From Secundilactobacillus oryzae JCM 18671 (GTDB lineage: Bacteria; Bacillota; Bacilli; Lactobacillales; Lactobacillaceae), in contig NZ_BBJM01000007.1 in NCBI RefSeq assembly GCF_000740055.1, positions 1 to 62,647 of the forward strand: a DNA stretch of 62,647 nt. Reading direction: 5' to 3'. Shown here in pieces: positions 17,291-25,699 of the stretch. The translations under genes and the position numbers were made by a program. The notes under the pieces are model-generated. The model was given only the letters and a program-made list of their open reading frames with translations, did not search any database and was not told the origin of the DNA. The stretch's first letter is position 1. Each line of letters begins with the position of its first letter.

Positions 17291-18538
17291 TTATTTTCGA
17301 ACTTGGCCATTCCCATAAATGATGTACTTCGTAGATGTAAGTTCGTTCAATCCCATAGGCCCTCTAGCGTGAAGTTTTTGGGTACTAATGCCAATTTCAG
17401 CTCCAAAACCAAACTCAAAGCCATCAGTAAATCGTGTGGACGCGTTGATATAAACACAAGCCGCATCAATTTGCTGCAAGAATTTTTGCCCATTTTGATA
17501 GTTATTCGTGATAATCGCTTCCGAATGCTTCGTACTGTAGTGATTGATGTGGGCAATAGCCTCATCTTCACTATCAACTACTTTAACCGCCATAATCAAA
17601 TCATTGTACTCCGTCGCCCAGTCATCATCTTCAGCAGCAACCATACTTGGCACGATACTACGAGCGCGGTCGTCTCCGCGTAATTGTACGTCATTTGCCT
17701 CCAGTGCTGCCGCAATAGTTGGTAAGTATTCGGCTGCAATAGAAGAGTGGATCACTAGTTTTTCTGCTGCATTACAAACGGATGGTCGCTGCACTTTTGC
17801 GTTAACCGCAATGTCGGCTGCCATTTTCAAATCAGACTCAGCATCCACGTAGATGTGACAGTTACCGGCTCCGGTTTCGATGACCGGTACCTTTGCCGTT
17901 TCCACCACTCGCTGAATGAGTCGCTGACTCCCACGAGGAATCAAAACATCAATATAGCCAACTAACTGCATCATTTCGTTGGCGGTTTCGTGTGATGTAT
18001 CGGTAATCATTTGAATCGCATTTTCATCAATATCGTGGGCCTGCAAGATGGCACGGAACGTCTCGCTGATTGCGATATTAGTCCGAATCGCCTCTTTGCC
18101 ACCGCGCAAAATCACCGCATTACCCGTTTTAAAACTCAACGCTGCAGCATCCGCCGTCACATTTGGCCGGGCTTCAAAAATGATACCGATAACGCCTAGG
18201 GGTACCCGCTGTTTTCCAATCAGAAGTCCCGCCTCGTTATGCCACATCTTATCGACGTTACCGATTGGATCATCTAATCCAGCGACTTGGCGCATTCCAT
18301 TAGCCATATCGGCGATTCGAGATTCTGTCAATGTTAAACGATCGACGAAACTCTGTTTGAGACCCGTTGCTTCTGCTAAATCGGTTGCGTTAGCCTGCAA
18401 AATAGCAGCCTGATTATCTACCAGTCCCATCGCCATTGCCTCGAGTAGTTCATTCTTTGTCGTTGTGGAAAGTTGTCCTAATGTCGTGGCAGCCGTGCGT
18501 GCCTGTTCACCAACTAATTGTAACTTATGATTGACCAT
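17291..18538 (-). CDS. proA: Gamma-glutamyl phosphate reductase
   Basis: Reduces gamma-glutamyl phosphate to glutamate semialdehyde with NADPH in proline synthesis. The 414-aa aldehyde-dehydrogenase-fold protein shows IGIIFEARPNVTADAA, LRGGKEA, IPRGSQRLIQ, the catalytic cysteine in RPSVCNAAEK and the C-terminal RGPMGLNELTSTKY. Start ATG 18538 follows AAAGGAGA by 9 nt and overlaps proB by 14 nt, so translation is probably coupled. Confidence 0.95.
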   Translation of the reverse strand: MVNHKLQLVGEQARTAATTLGQLSTTTKNELLEAMAMGLVDNQAAILQANATDLAEATGLKQSFVDRLTLTESRIADMANGMRQVAGLDDPIGNVDKMWHNEAGLLIGKQRVPLGVIGIIFEARPNVTADAAALSFKTGNAVILRGGKEAIRTNIAISETFRAILQAHDIDENAIQMITDTSHETANEMMQLVGYIDVLIPRGSQRLIQRVVETAKVPVIETGAGNCHIYVDAESDLKMAADIAVNAKVQRPSVCNAAEKLVIHSSIAAEYLPTIAAALEANDVQLRGDDRARSIVPSMVAAEDDDWATEYNDLIMAVKVVDSEDEAIAHINHYSTKHSEAIITNNYQNGQKFLQQIDAACVYINASTRFTDGFEFGFGAEIGISTQKLHARGPMGLNELTSTKYIIYGNGQVRK

Positions 18539-19370
18539 GACTAGAAATCTCCTTTCGTTGTAGCGCCGTAAACCAAGTACCAACTGGTTCTCCATCTAAG
18601 ATGTTAAAAATCACTCTGGGATCGCGGCCATTTGCCAAAACCATTTGCCGGTTTTCGTTAATCAATCGTTCTGCAGCTAATAGCTTAGTCACCATGCCAC
18701 CAGTTCCAAATCGGCTTCCCTTATCACCAGCTAAATTAAACGTTTCCTGGTTAATTTGGCTAACCTGTGAAATCAGAGCAGCTTCCGGGTTTTTAAGCGG
18801 GTTCATATCGTAGAAGCCATCAATATCGGAAAGCATAATCAGTAAATCCGAATTGGTGCGACTGGTAACGATTGCCGAGAGCTGATCGTTATCCCCAAAG
18901 CGGGTCTTATGATCCAGCTCATCGACCGCCACCGAATCATTTTCGTTCACAACCGGAATAATTCGCTGCTGGAGTAATTCATCAAATGTATTCAGAACAT
19001 TCTGACGACTTTGTGGGTAATCAAAGACGTCGTGAGTCAGCAACAACTGACCAATTTTTTGACCATAATGTTCGAACCGTTGGGAAAACATCATGATGAG
19101 CTTGCTTTGACCAATGGAAGCCAGCGCCTGTTGTGCAGCAATACTAGCTGGTCGCTCCGTCAAACTCAATTGGTTCAAGCCGACACCAATGGCACCTGAG
19201 GAAACCAAAATAACCTGTTTGCCCTGGTTACAAAGTGAGCTCAACACGAATGCAAGCTGGTCGATGTTCCGAAGGTTGATTTCACCACTGGGGTAAATTA
19301 AGCTACTCGTCCCAATTTTGACCACGATTCGGTTTGCATCAATATTTCGGTTTAACTGCTCATCCTGCAT
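18525..19370 (-). CDS. proB: Glutamate 5-kinase without PUA domain
   Basis: First step of proline synthesis. At 281 aa it contains the whole amino-acid kinase domain (VVKIGTSSL, VSSGAIGVG, VNENDSV, RFGDNDQLSA, GGMVTKLLAA) but lacks the C-terminal PUA domain of the E. coli enzyme. This shorter form is common in Firmicutes. It precedes and overlaps proA. Confidence 0.95.
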   Translation of the reverse strand: MQDEQLNRNIDANRIVVKIGTSSLIYPSGEINLRNIDQLAFVLSSLCNQGKQVILVSSGAIGVGLNQLSLTERPASIAAQQALASIGQSKLIMMFSQRFEHYGQKIGQLLLTHDVFDYPQSRQNVLNTFDELLQQRIIPVVNENDSVAVDELDHKTRFGDNDQLSAIVTSRTNSDLLIMLSDIDGFYDMNPLKNPEAALISQVSQINQETFNLAGDKGSRFGTGGMVTKLLAAERLINENRQMVLANGRDPRVIFNILDGEPVGTWFTALQRKEISSHGQS

Positions 19371-19421
19371 CTTGTTTTCCCCTTTTCATTATTCACTAAT
19401 CTATTTTTAATATTTTATCAG

Positions 19422-19450
19422 ATGATAGCGTACTCCTAGGTGAATCGCAA
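19422..19450 (-). promoter_or_regulatory. Likely promoter of proBA
   Basis: TTGCGA (19445-19450), 17-nt spacer, TATCAT (19422-19427) on the minus strand. The -35 lies just past the stop codon of the upstream gene on the same strand. Confidence 0.5.
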
Positions 19451-19453
19451 GCT

Positions 19454-20059
19454 TTATCCTTCCTTTTCGACGAGGCCAATCGACTGATTCGTATGCTCAC
19501 CCGTCAAAAGCTCTTGGACGATAAACTGACTTAGTGTTTCACGTGAAACATTGCCGCTTGGCATGGCGTTTCCTTCATTATATAGTGCTAATTTTCCGTA
19601 TGACGTTGCCGACACGTTGCTAACGCGCAAGATGGTGTAGGGGATTTCTTCCTCATCAATCATTTTAATGGCGTAACGCTGCTGTTTAAGAAAGGCTGAT
19701 TTATCCGTAATGCCGGGATAAGAAATTTCCTCCGTAACTTCTTCGTCAATCCCCGCGACAGATCGGAATACAAAGCGCACGGCTTGATTATTCGTTTCCC
19801 GGATAGCTTCAGTCACCGCTTCGATAGCCCAATCGACATCCATTCCCGTCAAATCAGAATAAATAACCGCCACATTCCTAACTGCTTCAACGTAATCAGC
19901 TGCAACATGCGCATCTCCGCCGTAATACGTTACCCCAGTAATCGGTTCTCGTGGCTCCGACTCCCAAACGCGTAACTCAACTTCCGCTTCTTTAACTAAT
20001 GATTGCATCACGGTTGAGGCGATGTCACCGTGGTCGCTTAAAACTAGTATCTTTTTCAT
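19454..20059 (-). CDS. NAD(P)-binding protein, atypical short-chain dehydrogenase (NmrA/SDR_a-like)
   Basis: A 201-aa Rossmann protein starting MKKILVLSDHGDIASTVMQSL, a weak glycine-poor dinucleotide loop. It has the later NVAVIYSDLTGMD and PYTILRVSNVSATSYG segments typical of atypical SDR proteins. The classical YxxxK is not obvious, so it may be regulatory or a reductase with unknown substrate. Its coding sequence contains a perfect parS site translated as NVSRET, which constrains those codons. Confidence 0.75.
   Translation of the reverse strand: MKKILVLSDHGDIASTVMQSLVKEAEVELRVWESEPREPITGVTYYGGDAHVAADYVEAVRNVAVIYSDLTGMDVDWAIEAVTEAIRETNNQAVRFVFRSVAGIDEEVTEEISYPGITDKSAFLKQQRYAIKMIDEEEIPYTILRVSNVSATSYGKLALYNEGNAMPSGNVSRETLSQFIVQELLTGEHTNQSIGLVEKEG
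19535..19550. promoter_or_regulatory. parS centromere site (perfect palindrome)
   Basis: TGTTTCACGTGAAACA, the exact 16-bp ParB/Spo0J consensus, lies inside the NAD(P)-binding protein gene, about 22 kb left of oriC. Confidence 0.95.
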
Positions 20060-20136
20060 CCTAATTCTCCGTTCAATTTAGTGGTTTCATTGTACCGCAT
20101 TCGGCTTTTATTCGGTGTCGTCGCTAGCCCACTCGC

Positions 20137-20154
20137 AAAACACGAACATTATTC
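20137..20154 (+). promoter_or_regulatory. PurBox-like element 1
   Basis: AAAACACGAACATTATTC, matching the CGAAC core of PurR boxes, followed by G to give CGAA-N5-TTCG. It is centred near -50 of the purine permease promoter. Confidence 0.6.
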
Positions 20155-20159
20155 GGATA

Positions 20160-20188
20160 TTGATTCAATTTCACAAACATGTTATGCT
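20160..20188 (+). promoter_or_regulatory. Promoter of the purine permease
   Basis: TTGATT (20160-20165), 17-nt spacer, TATGCT (20183-20188). It is bracketed by the two PurBox-like repeats. Confidence 0.7.
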
Positions 20189-20208
20189 AATAACTGGTTT
20201 TTAAAAGT

Positions 20209-20226
20209 AAAACACGAACATTATTC
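20209..20226 (+). promoter_or_regulatory. PurBox-like element 2
   Basis: An exact second copy of the 18-mer at 20137, 72 bp downstream in the same orientation, within the 5' untranslated region. Confidence 0.6.
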
Positions 20227-20265
20227 TGAAATCAGCAATTTATATTATTTTACAAGGAGCTTATT

Positions 20266-21579
20266 ATGGCAGACAAAATTGCAAATTATTTTAAATTCGA
20301 CGAACTCGGAACTAATTACAAGACCGAATTCTTAGCCGGATTAACCACCTTCATTTCAATGGTTTACATCCTTTTCGTTAACCCTAACATCCTGGGAGCT
20401 TCTGGAATGGATAAAGGAGCCGTCTTCACGGCAACTGCCTTAGCCAGTGCTTTCGGTTGTTTCGTAATGGGAATCGTGGCGCGTTACCCAATCGCCCTTT
20501 CATCAAGTTTGGGAATCAACGCCTTCTTCTCATACACGGTTGTTATCGGTATGGGCTACACTTGGCAAACCGCACTTGCGGGTGTCTTCGTTGCTTCTAT
20601 TTTATTCATGATTTTAACTGCCTTTAAGATTCGGGAGATGGTCGTCGATGCCATTCCTCGTGATTTAAAAATGGCCATCGCATCTGGAATTGGCTTGTTC
20701 ATCGCCTTCATCGGTTTAAGCGAAGGTGGCCTGGTTTCTGCCAGCAAATCAACCATCGTTTCCCTGGGCTCACTTCAGGTTGGGACAACCTGGCTAACGA
20801 TTGTCGGTTTAGTTGTGACGGTTGTCTTGATGAGTGCCCGCGTGCCTGGTGCCATCTTCATCGGAATGATTGTCACAACGATTGTCGGGATGGTTTCAGG
20901 ATTAATCGATGTCCCTAACCAAATCGTTGCTTCTGTACCAAGTTTGAAGCCAACGTTCATGCAAGCGTTCTACCACGCACCAGAAATTAACTCAGTTCAA
21001 TTACTTGTCGTCGTGTTAACGTTCTTGCTTGTAACGTTCTTCGATACAACTGGAACGTTCGTTGGTCTTGCAGAACAAGCTGGCCTTGTTAAAAACAACA
21101 AGATTCCTCGAATTGGTAAAGCCCTTGTTGCGGATTCATCTACAATGGTGGTTGGTTCTCTCTTAGGAACCTCACCAATGGGTGCCTTCGTTGAATCATC
21201 AGCCGGAATTGCAGTTGGTGGTCGTTCAGGTTTGACTGCCATCGTCACTGGTTTCTTCTTTATCTTGGGGATGTTCTTCTCACCACTTTTAACGGTTATC
21301 ACGAACCAAGTGACTGCTCCAGCTTTGATCATCGTCGGGGTTCTAATGGCGCAATCATTGAGCGGTATCAATTGGAAGAAATTTGAAATTGCAGCACCTG
21401 CCTTCCTTATCATCGCGGGTATGCCTTTGACTTACAGTATTTCTGACGGAATTGCCCTCGGTTTTATCATGTACCCACTTTCAATGATTGCTGCTAAGCG
21501 TGGTAAAGAAGTTGGCGCTATGATGTACGGTTTAGCGGTTGTCTTCATCATCTTCCTTTGGATTTTGAATACAAAATAG
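20266..21579 (+). CDS. NCS2 family purine (adenine/guanine/hypoxanthine) permease
   Basis: A 437-aa polytopic membrane protein with about 12-14 hydrophobic segments. AzgA/PbuG/PbuO-type signatures are LAGLTTFISMVYILFVNP near the N-terminus, SSSLGINAFFSYTVV, FFDTTGTFVGLAEQAG and the ADSSTMVVGSLLGTSPMGAFVESSAGI loop. It imports purine bases. The ribosome-binding site AAGGAG is good. The paired PurBox-like sites suggest PurR control in place of the guanine riboswitch seen in Bacillus. Confidence 0.92.
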   Translation: MADKIANYFKFDELGTNYKTEFLAGLTTFISMVYILFVNPNILGASGMDKGAVFTATALASAFGCFVMGIVARYPIALSSSLGINAFFSYTVVIGMGYTWQTALAGVFVASILFMILTAFKIREMVVDAIPRDLKMAIASGIGLFIAFIGLSEGGLVSASKSTIVSLGSLQVGTTWLTIVGLVVTVVLMSARVPGAIFIGMIVTTIVGMVSGLIDVPNQIVASVPSLKPTFMQAFYHAPEINSVQLLVVVLTFLLVTFFDTTGTFVGLAEQAGLVKNNKIPRIGKALVADSSTMVVGSLLGTSPMGAFVESSAGIAVGGRSGLTAIVTGFFFILGMFFSPLLTVITNQVTAPALIIVGVLMAQSLSGINWKKFEIAAPAFLIIAGMPLTYSISDGIALGFIMYPLSMIAAKRGKEVGAMMYGLAVVFIIFLWILNTK

Positions 21580-21581
21580 CA

Positions 21582-21610
21582 TTGCACTCCAATTTAAAAA
21601 CTAGTATTCT
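21582..21610 (+). promoter_or_regulatory. Promoter of the QueT-family gene
   Basis: TTGCAC (21582-21587), 17-nt spacer, TATTCT (21605-21610). The short leader can fold into an A/U-rich hairpin (about 21611-21645) just before AAGGAAGG. Confidence 0.65.
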
Positions 21611-21662
21611 TAGAAATTGAGGTTTTTAAAACTTAATATCTAAGCAAAGGAAGGAATTTGTA

Positions 21663-22193
21663 ATGAATTCTAAGACTAGTTTTTTAGGAATTGATAACGT
21701 TCGAGACGTTACTCGCGTATCAATTGTCGCTGCACTCTATGTCGTTCTTACGATGGTCTTGGCGCCCTTTAGCTTCGCTGCTGTTCAAGTGAGATTAGCC
21801 GAAATGTTTAACCTTTTGGCTATTTTTAACAAGCGTTACGTGATCGCAGTCACTTTAGGCGTGGCCATTTCCAACTTTTTAATGTCACCATTGGGCATGA
21901 TTGATGTAGTTTGGGGGAGCTTATCAACGCTCTTCACCTTAGTTGTACTACGTTTCTTCATCCCCTACGTGAAAAGCTTCAATTCACGACTGGTGACGGG
22001 CGTACTCTGGGTAACCTTCTCAATGTTCACCATTGCCGCCGAAATTGCTTTTATTGGCAAGACTGCCTTTTGGGCAACTTTCTGGCTCAACTGGGGAACG
22101 ATTGCCATTGGAGAGTTCATCTCATTAGTGATTGGGGCCATCCTACTCTACATCATGAGCAAACGAATCGATTTAGATAAATTATTAGACTGA
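21663..22193 (+). CDS. queT: QueT transporter family protein
   Basis: A 176-aa protein with five to six membrane segments. The family core QVRLAEMFNLLAIFNKRY followed by a small hydrophobic stretch and MIDVVWGSLSTLFTL is the pattern of QueT (COG4708), the substrate component of an ECF-type transporter for queuosine precursors. The ECF ATPase and T components are not in the window and are presumably shared. No recognisable preQ1 aptamer was seen in its leader. Confidence 0.85.
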   Translation: MNSKTSFLGIDNVRDVTRVSIVAALYVVLTMVLAPFSFAAVQVRLAEMFNLLAIFNKRYVIAVTLGVAISNFLMSPLGMIDVVWGSLSTLFTLVVLRFFIPYVKSFNSRLVTGVLWVTFSMFTIAAEIAFIGKTAFWATFWLNWGTIAIGEFISLVIGAILLYIMSKRIDLDKLLD

Positions 22194-22197
22194 CCAG

Positions 22198-22238
22198 AAG
22201 AAGCACCTCCGACTAATTCAGAGGTGCTTCTTTTCTTT
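22198..22238 (+). terminator. Terminator after queT
   Basis: Stem of about 12 bp (22198-22209 with 22221-22232; AAGCACCTC/GAGGTGCTT core) followed by TTTTCTTTT. Confidence 0.92.
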
Positions 22239-22287
22239 TATTACACTATCTAATTGAAATTAAACTGACGCTCATTTTGGTACGCCA

Positions 22288-22315
22288 TTGATATTAAATA
22301 ACCTAGCGCTATACT
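22288..22315 (+). promoter_or_regulatory. Promoter of the secreted protein gene
   Basis: TTGATA (22288-22293), 16-nt spacer, TATACT (22310-22315). Confidence 0.7.
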
Positions 22316-22344
22316 TTATATAGAAATTCGGAGTAGGAAACACA

Positions 22345-23187
22345 ATGACTAATAAAATCAGTAAAAGCTTACTATTACTCGTAACAATCACTGGGGGACT
22401 ATTCCTATTCAACACAGGTAGCCAAGCGCAAGCAGACAGCTCGTTTGCGAATGTTTCCTACGTACAAGCAAACCGGAAAATTAAAACTAACTTATATCGA
22501 ACCATCAATGGTAAAAAGAGCAGTTATTACCTACCTAAGGGCGCTAAATTTTCCGTGGCTGGCGTATCTAGCACGAGGAATGCTAAGGGCACTGTTGATT
22601 ATTTCGTGTCCCCTAGTCTAGATAACTATAGTTACCGATATCGAAGTGCATTTACAAATTTTAAAAAAACAAACGGGCACATTACCACAAGCGAAATACC
22701 TTTCACTTCCAAAAATTTTACTAAAGTAAATATGCCATATAAATTTTCAAATCAATATTTCCAATACGGTAAAGCATGGTCTTTTAGTATTAAACAATTC
22801 CACCAAATTTTTAATGTCACTCAAGATGGGTACATCCAGTTTTACTCTACTGCATCTTTAAAAAAGAGCAACGTTCCAAACTCCTTTAGTAATTGGGACC
22901 CTAAAACTGGCAGACAACTTCCTGAAATTAGTGCTCAAAAGCCTACAACCACTCGTAAAATAACGGCTACAAAGAAGGCCGGTAGTAACATCACTTATGT
23001 TTACTATTCAAAACCAATTCATGGACTCAAAGAAGCCAAAGTTGGAAAAAATAATTATCGACTTAAAATAAATTATCAAAAATCATTTGATAAAGTAGAA
23101 GGAAACTTAGAAGCTCGTTGGGCCTCTTCCTACGTCGGTGGGAGCCCATATTTCATACTTTTTGATGCAAATAGTACAGCTGACTAA
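22345..23187 (+). CDS. Secreted protein of unknown function
   Basis: A 280-aa product with a classical signal peptide: KISKS charge, hydrophobic core residues 8-24, cleavage around SQAQA-DSS near residue 31. The mature part is rich in Ser, Thr, Lys, Tyr and Asn. It reads as repeated beta-strand segments reminiscent of surface-layer or SLAP-like extracellular proteins, but I do not recognise a named domain. It has no sortase motif. Codon use is more A/T-rich than the neighbours, so recent acquisition or relaxed selection is possible. It has its own promoter and terminator. Confidence 0.82.
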   Translation: MTNKISKSLLLLVTITGGLFLFNTGSQAQADSSFANVSYVQANRKIKTNLYRTINGKKSSYYLPKGAKFSVAGVSSTRNAKGTVDYFVSPSLDNYSYRYRSAFTNFKKTNGHITTSEIPFTSKNFTKVNMPYKFSNQYFQYGKAWSFSIKQFHQIFNVTQDGYIQFYSTASLKKSNVPNSFSNWDPKTGRQLPEISAQKPTTTRKITATKKAGSNITYVYYSKPIHGLKEAKVGKNNYRLKINYQKSFDKVEGNLEARWASSYVGGSPYFILFDANSTAD

Positions 23188-23197
23188 CTTAACAAAC

Positions 23198-23240
23198 AAA
23201 AGCAGCAGACATTCCATTTTGAGGATGTCTGCTGCTTTTT
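23198..23240. terminator. Bidirectional terminator
   Basis: Perfect 15-bp stem AAAAGCAGCAGACAT and its complement (23198-23212 with 23225-23239), with a T-run on both strands. It serves the secreted protein and cls, which converge. Confidence 0.93.
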
Positions 23241-23241
23241 A

Positions 23242-24699
23242 CTACAATATTGGTGATAATAGCCGACTCGCATGTTGCTTAAACTTCAGATAAGCAGATT
23301 GCGCCTTGAACTTTTCAGGCGTCATGAGCGTGCTCATTGTCATGTCATTTTCAAAAATTTGTTCTAGTTCATGTGCCAGCTTAGCGTCATAAAGGAAGGC
23401 ATTAATTTCAAAGTTTAGTTTGAAGCTTCGATAGTCCAGATTAGCAGAACCAACCGAGGCCACCTTACCGTCCACAACCATCGTCTTAGCGTGCATAAAG
23501 CCGTTGTCATAGAAGTAAATCTTCACTCCATCATTAGCCAACAGACTAGCATAGTATTGGGTTGCCCGGTAAACGAAGGCGTGATCCGGCATGCTAGGAA
23601 TCATAATTCGGACATCCACACCAGCCATCGACGCAATTCTTAGTGCATCAAACACACTATCATCGGGAATCAAGTAAGGGGTCTGAATCCAAAGCCGTTT
23701 TTGCGCCATTTGGATTAAACGAATGTAGCCCATCTTAATCTGTTGCAGGTCGCTATCGGGCCCACTCGAAACGATTTGCAGATTGGTTTCACCCTTAATC
23801 TTAGTAAGTGGAAAGTATTTAGGATCAACAAAGTCGGTTGGAATCTTATGGTACTTATCCGTCACGTTCCAATCCAAAATGAACCGCGCTTGCAGTCCGA
23901 ATACCCCAGAACCCACAATGCGCAAATGCGTATCGCGCCAGTTACCAAATTTTTCCTTACGACCCAAGTATTGGTCGCCAATATTAAAGCCACCGGTATA
24001 ACCAATCTTCCCGTCTACCACCACAATCTTACGGTGATCACGGAAGTTCAAACGAAAGTCTAATAATGCAGAGTGAGTTGCTAGGAACGGTTCGGCGTGC
24101 CCACCCGCTTTATTCAACGGCTTAAAGAAACTCCGCCAGGTTCCCATTGAACCCCATGAATCGTAGATAACTCGAACTTCAACGCCGGATTGCGCCTTTT
24201 TCACCAGAAGATTCAAAATTTCATTTCCAATTTTATCGTTATAAAATGTGTAAAATTCGATATGAATACTAGACTGAGCAGCTTCAATATCCTGAATCAT
24301 TCGGTGAAACAGGTCATTGCCATCCGTGAAAATCTTAATCCGATTCTTACGTGACAGAATGGCGTGCTCCGTTCTGACAAACAAGTTCACTAACGAAGCG
24401 GCTTCTTCTGTTATATCATCTGCCGGAAGTCGTTCCGTCCCAATTTGGTAACGTTGCTGCATGACCCGTTTGTCCAACTGCATTCGGACCTGGTTTTTCA
24501 CTCGGTAGATTTGCCGGCGTGGCAGTTTTCTGCCGATGAACGCGTAGGCCAAGAAACCTACTAGTGGCAATAAAACCAACACAATCAGCCAGGCCCAGGT
24601 TGCGGCAATATCCCGTTTTTCTCGAAACACGGTAATGAAGGCAAACGCCGCGTTAATAAACACAATAATTTCAAAAATCAGTACCCAATTAATCGTCAC
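23242..24699 (-). CDS. cls: Cardiolipin synthase
   Basis: Membrane enzyme condensing two phosphatidylglycerols to cardiolipin. The 485 aa include two N-terminal transmembrane segments (about 3-25 and 35-55) and two phospholipase D (HKD) motifs: DHRKIVVVDGKIGYTGG near residue 222 and HAKTMVVDGKVASVGSANLD near residue 402. Monocistronic. Lactobacilli often carry more than one copy; only one is in this window. Confidence 0.95.
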   Translation of the reverse strand: MTINWVLIFEIIVFINAAFAFITVFREKRDIAATWAWLIVLVLLPLVGFLAYAFIGRKLPRRQIYRVKNQVRMQLDKRVMQQRYQIGTERLPADDITEEAASLVNLFVRTEHAILSRKNRIKIFTDGNDLFHRMIQDIEAAQSSIHIEFYTFYNDKIGNEILNLLVKKAQSGVEVRVIYDSWGSMGTWRSFFKPLNKAGGHAEPFLATHSALLDFRLNFRDHRKIVVVDGKIGYTGGFNIGDQYLGRKEKFGNWRDTHLRIVGSGVFGLQARFILDWNVTDKYHKIPTDFVDPKYFPLTKIKGETNLQIVSSGPDSDLQQIKMGYIRLIQMAQKRLWIQTPYLIPDDSVFDALRIASMAGVDVRIMIPSMPDHAFVYRATQYYASLLANDGVKIYFYDNGFMHAKTMVVDGKVASVGSANLDYRSFKLNFEINAFLYDAKLAHELEQIFENDMTMSTLMTPEKFKAQSAYLKFKQHASRLLSPIL

Positions 24700-24817
24700 T
24701 TTGTCTGCTCCCCCGTTTCAAATTTTCATTACCTATGATAGCGGACTTTGGACGCTTGTGCTTATCTTTTTCCTATTAAATGTTGTAAACTGTAGAAAAA
24801 ATGAAGGGGCTAGTCGC

Positions 24818-24973
24818 ATGAACATCATCAACACACTGATTTCGGTCCCACACGGTCGTGGAACCTTTCGAATTTTTCATTGGCTATTTCGGGAAAATCC
24901 ATTTATTGGATTTGGTGTCCTACTCGCCATTGTTTTGTACCTTATTTACCGTTATATGAACAACCAAAACTAA
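24818..24973 (+). CDS. Small single-pass membrane protein
   Basis: A 51-codon gene beginning MNIINTLISVPHGRG after a GAAGGGG ribosome-binding site 7-8 nt upstream. Residues about 28-46 form a hydrophobic helix (IGFGVLLAIVLYLIYRY) and the tail is short and polar. I do not recognise a family. The clean start context, helix and intergenic position favour a real gene over chance. Confidence 0.55.
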   Translation: MNIINTLISVPHGRGTFRIFHWLFRENPFIGFGVLLAIVLYLIYRYMNNQN

Positions 24974-25013
24974 CTGCAAACGCTTCTTAACATTGTGCTC
25001 AATTGGATTGTGA

Positions 25014-25019
25014 TATACT
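25014..25019 (+). promoter_or_regulatory. Extended -10 promoter of the lipoprotein gene
   Basis: TATACT preceded by TGA (TG-N extended -10). The only -35-like hexamer (TTGTGC) is 15 nt upstream. Confidence 0.5.
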
Positions 25020-25044
25020 ATTCGTCAGACAGGAGTGATTAATC

Positions 25045-25596
25045 ATGAAGAAATCCCGGACAATGGCCATTTTAATTAGTCTTGCCGCGGTACTTATCGT
25101 TGCGCTATCAGCATGCGGCAAAAGCAACAACCACGCAAATCAACAAGCTAGTTTCCGTAATGAAGTTAAGAGCACTAAGCCTAGTGCCGTCGAAACTCAG
25201 ATCACTAAGAACAACGATCTTTGGTACCTTTCTGGTGGAATCAACACCAAGAGTAACTCAGGATTTGAAGCTTACAAATTCAATTCAGACACTAAAAAGG
25301 TAACCATCTACAACGTAAGTAAGTACTACAAGACTTATGCTGCTGCTAAAAATGCTAACGCCTTGAACAAGGAAGGTACGCTGTCATACTCATTTGATAC
25401 GGACAGCAAGGATCAAGCCGTCATCAAGTTTAAGGGTAAGCTTTCTGGCATCCCAATGACTCAGACCTTCACGATCAAAGACGCTACTACTGGCAAAAAC
25501 AAGTCAACGAAGCTTCACGTAACGGGTTACAAGATCGTTCGTGATATTGACGAAGACAAGACGAATAACGTTTTTGTGAAAATCGCCAAGAAGTAA
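25045..25596 (+). CDS. Predicted lipoprotein of unknown function
   Basis: 183 aa starting with a lipoprotein signal peptide and lipobox LSAC-G (Cys near residue 24), then a low-complexity N/Q/S linker. The mature domain is a lysine-rich mixed sequence with several beta-like stretches (NNDLWYLSGGINTKSNSG, YKFNSDTKKVTIYN) and no catalytic motif that I recognise. Expected to sit on the outer face of the membrane. Single gene with terminator. Confidence 0.85.
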   Translation: MKKSRTMAILISLAAVLIVALSACGKSNNHANQQASFRNEVKSTKPSAVETQITKNNDLWYLSGGINTKSNSGFEAYKFNSDTKKVTIYNVSKYYKTYAAAKNANALNKEGTLSYSFDTDSKDQAVIKFKGKLSGIPMTQTFTIKDATTGKNKSTKLHVTGYKIVRDIDEDKTNNVFVKIAKK

Positions 25597-25603
25597 CTAT
25601 ATT

Positions 25604-25646
25604 AAAGACCATGATGTGAGCAGACTCACGCCATGGTCTTTTTTTG
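25604..25646 (+). terminator. Terminator after the lipoprotein gene
   Basis: Stem AAAGACCATG/CATGGTCTTT (25604-25613 with 25632-25641) with an inner TGAG/CTCA extension and seven T residues. Confidence 0.92.
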
Positions 25647-25699
25647 ATGCCCCCCAAAAGTAGTAAACTATTAGTAAGTAAACCAAAGGAGTTCTTATC

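Noticed and set aside
18539-18595. Longer proA start
   Set aside because: It lies within proB in another frame, without a ribosome-binding site; ATG 18538 has AAAGGAGA at good spacing.
21611-21662. Possible preQ1 riboswitch before queT
   Set aside because: The leader folds only into one A/U-rich hairpin and lacks the C-rich loop and pseudoknot sequences of preQ1-I or preQ1-II as I know them.
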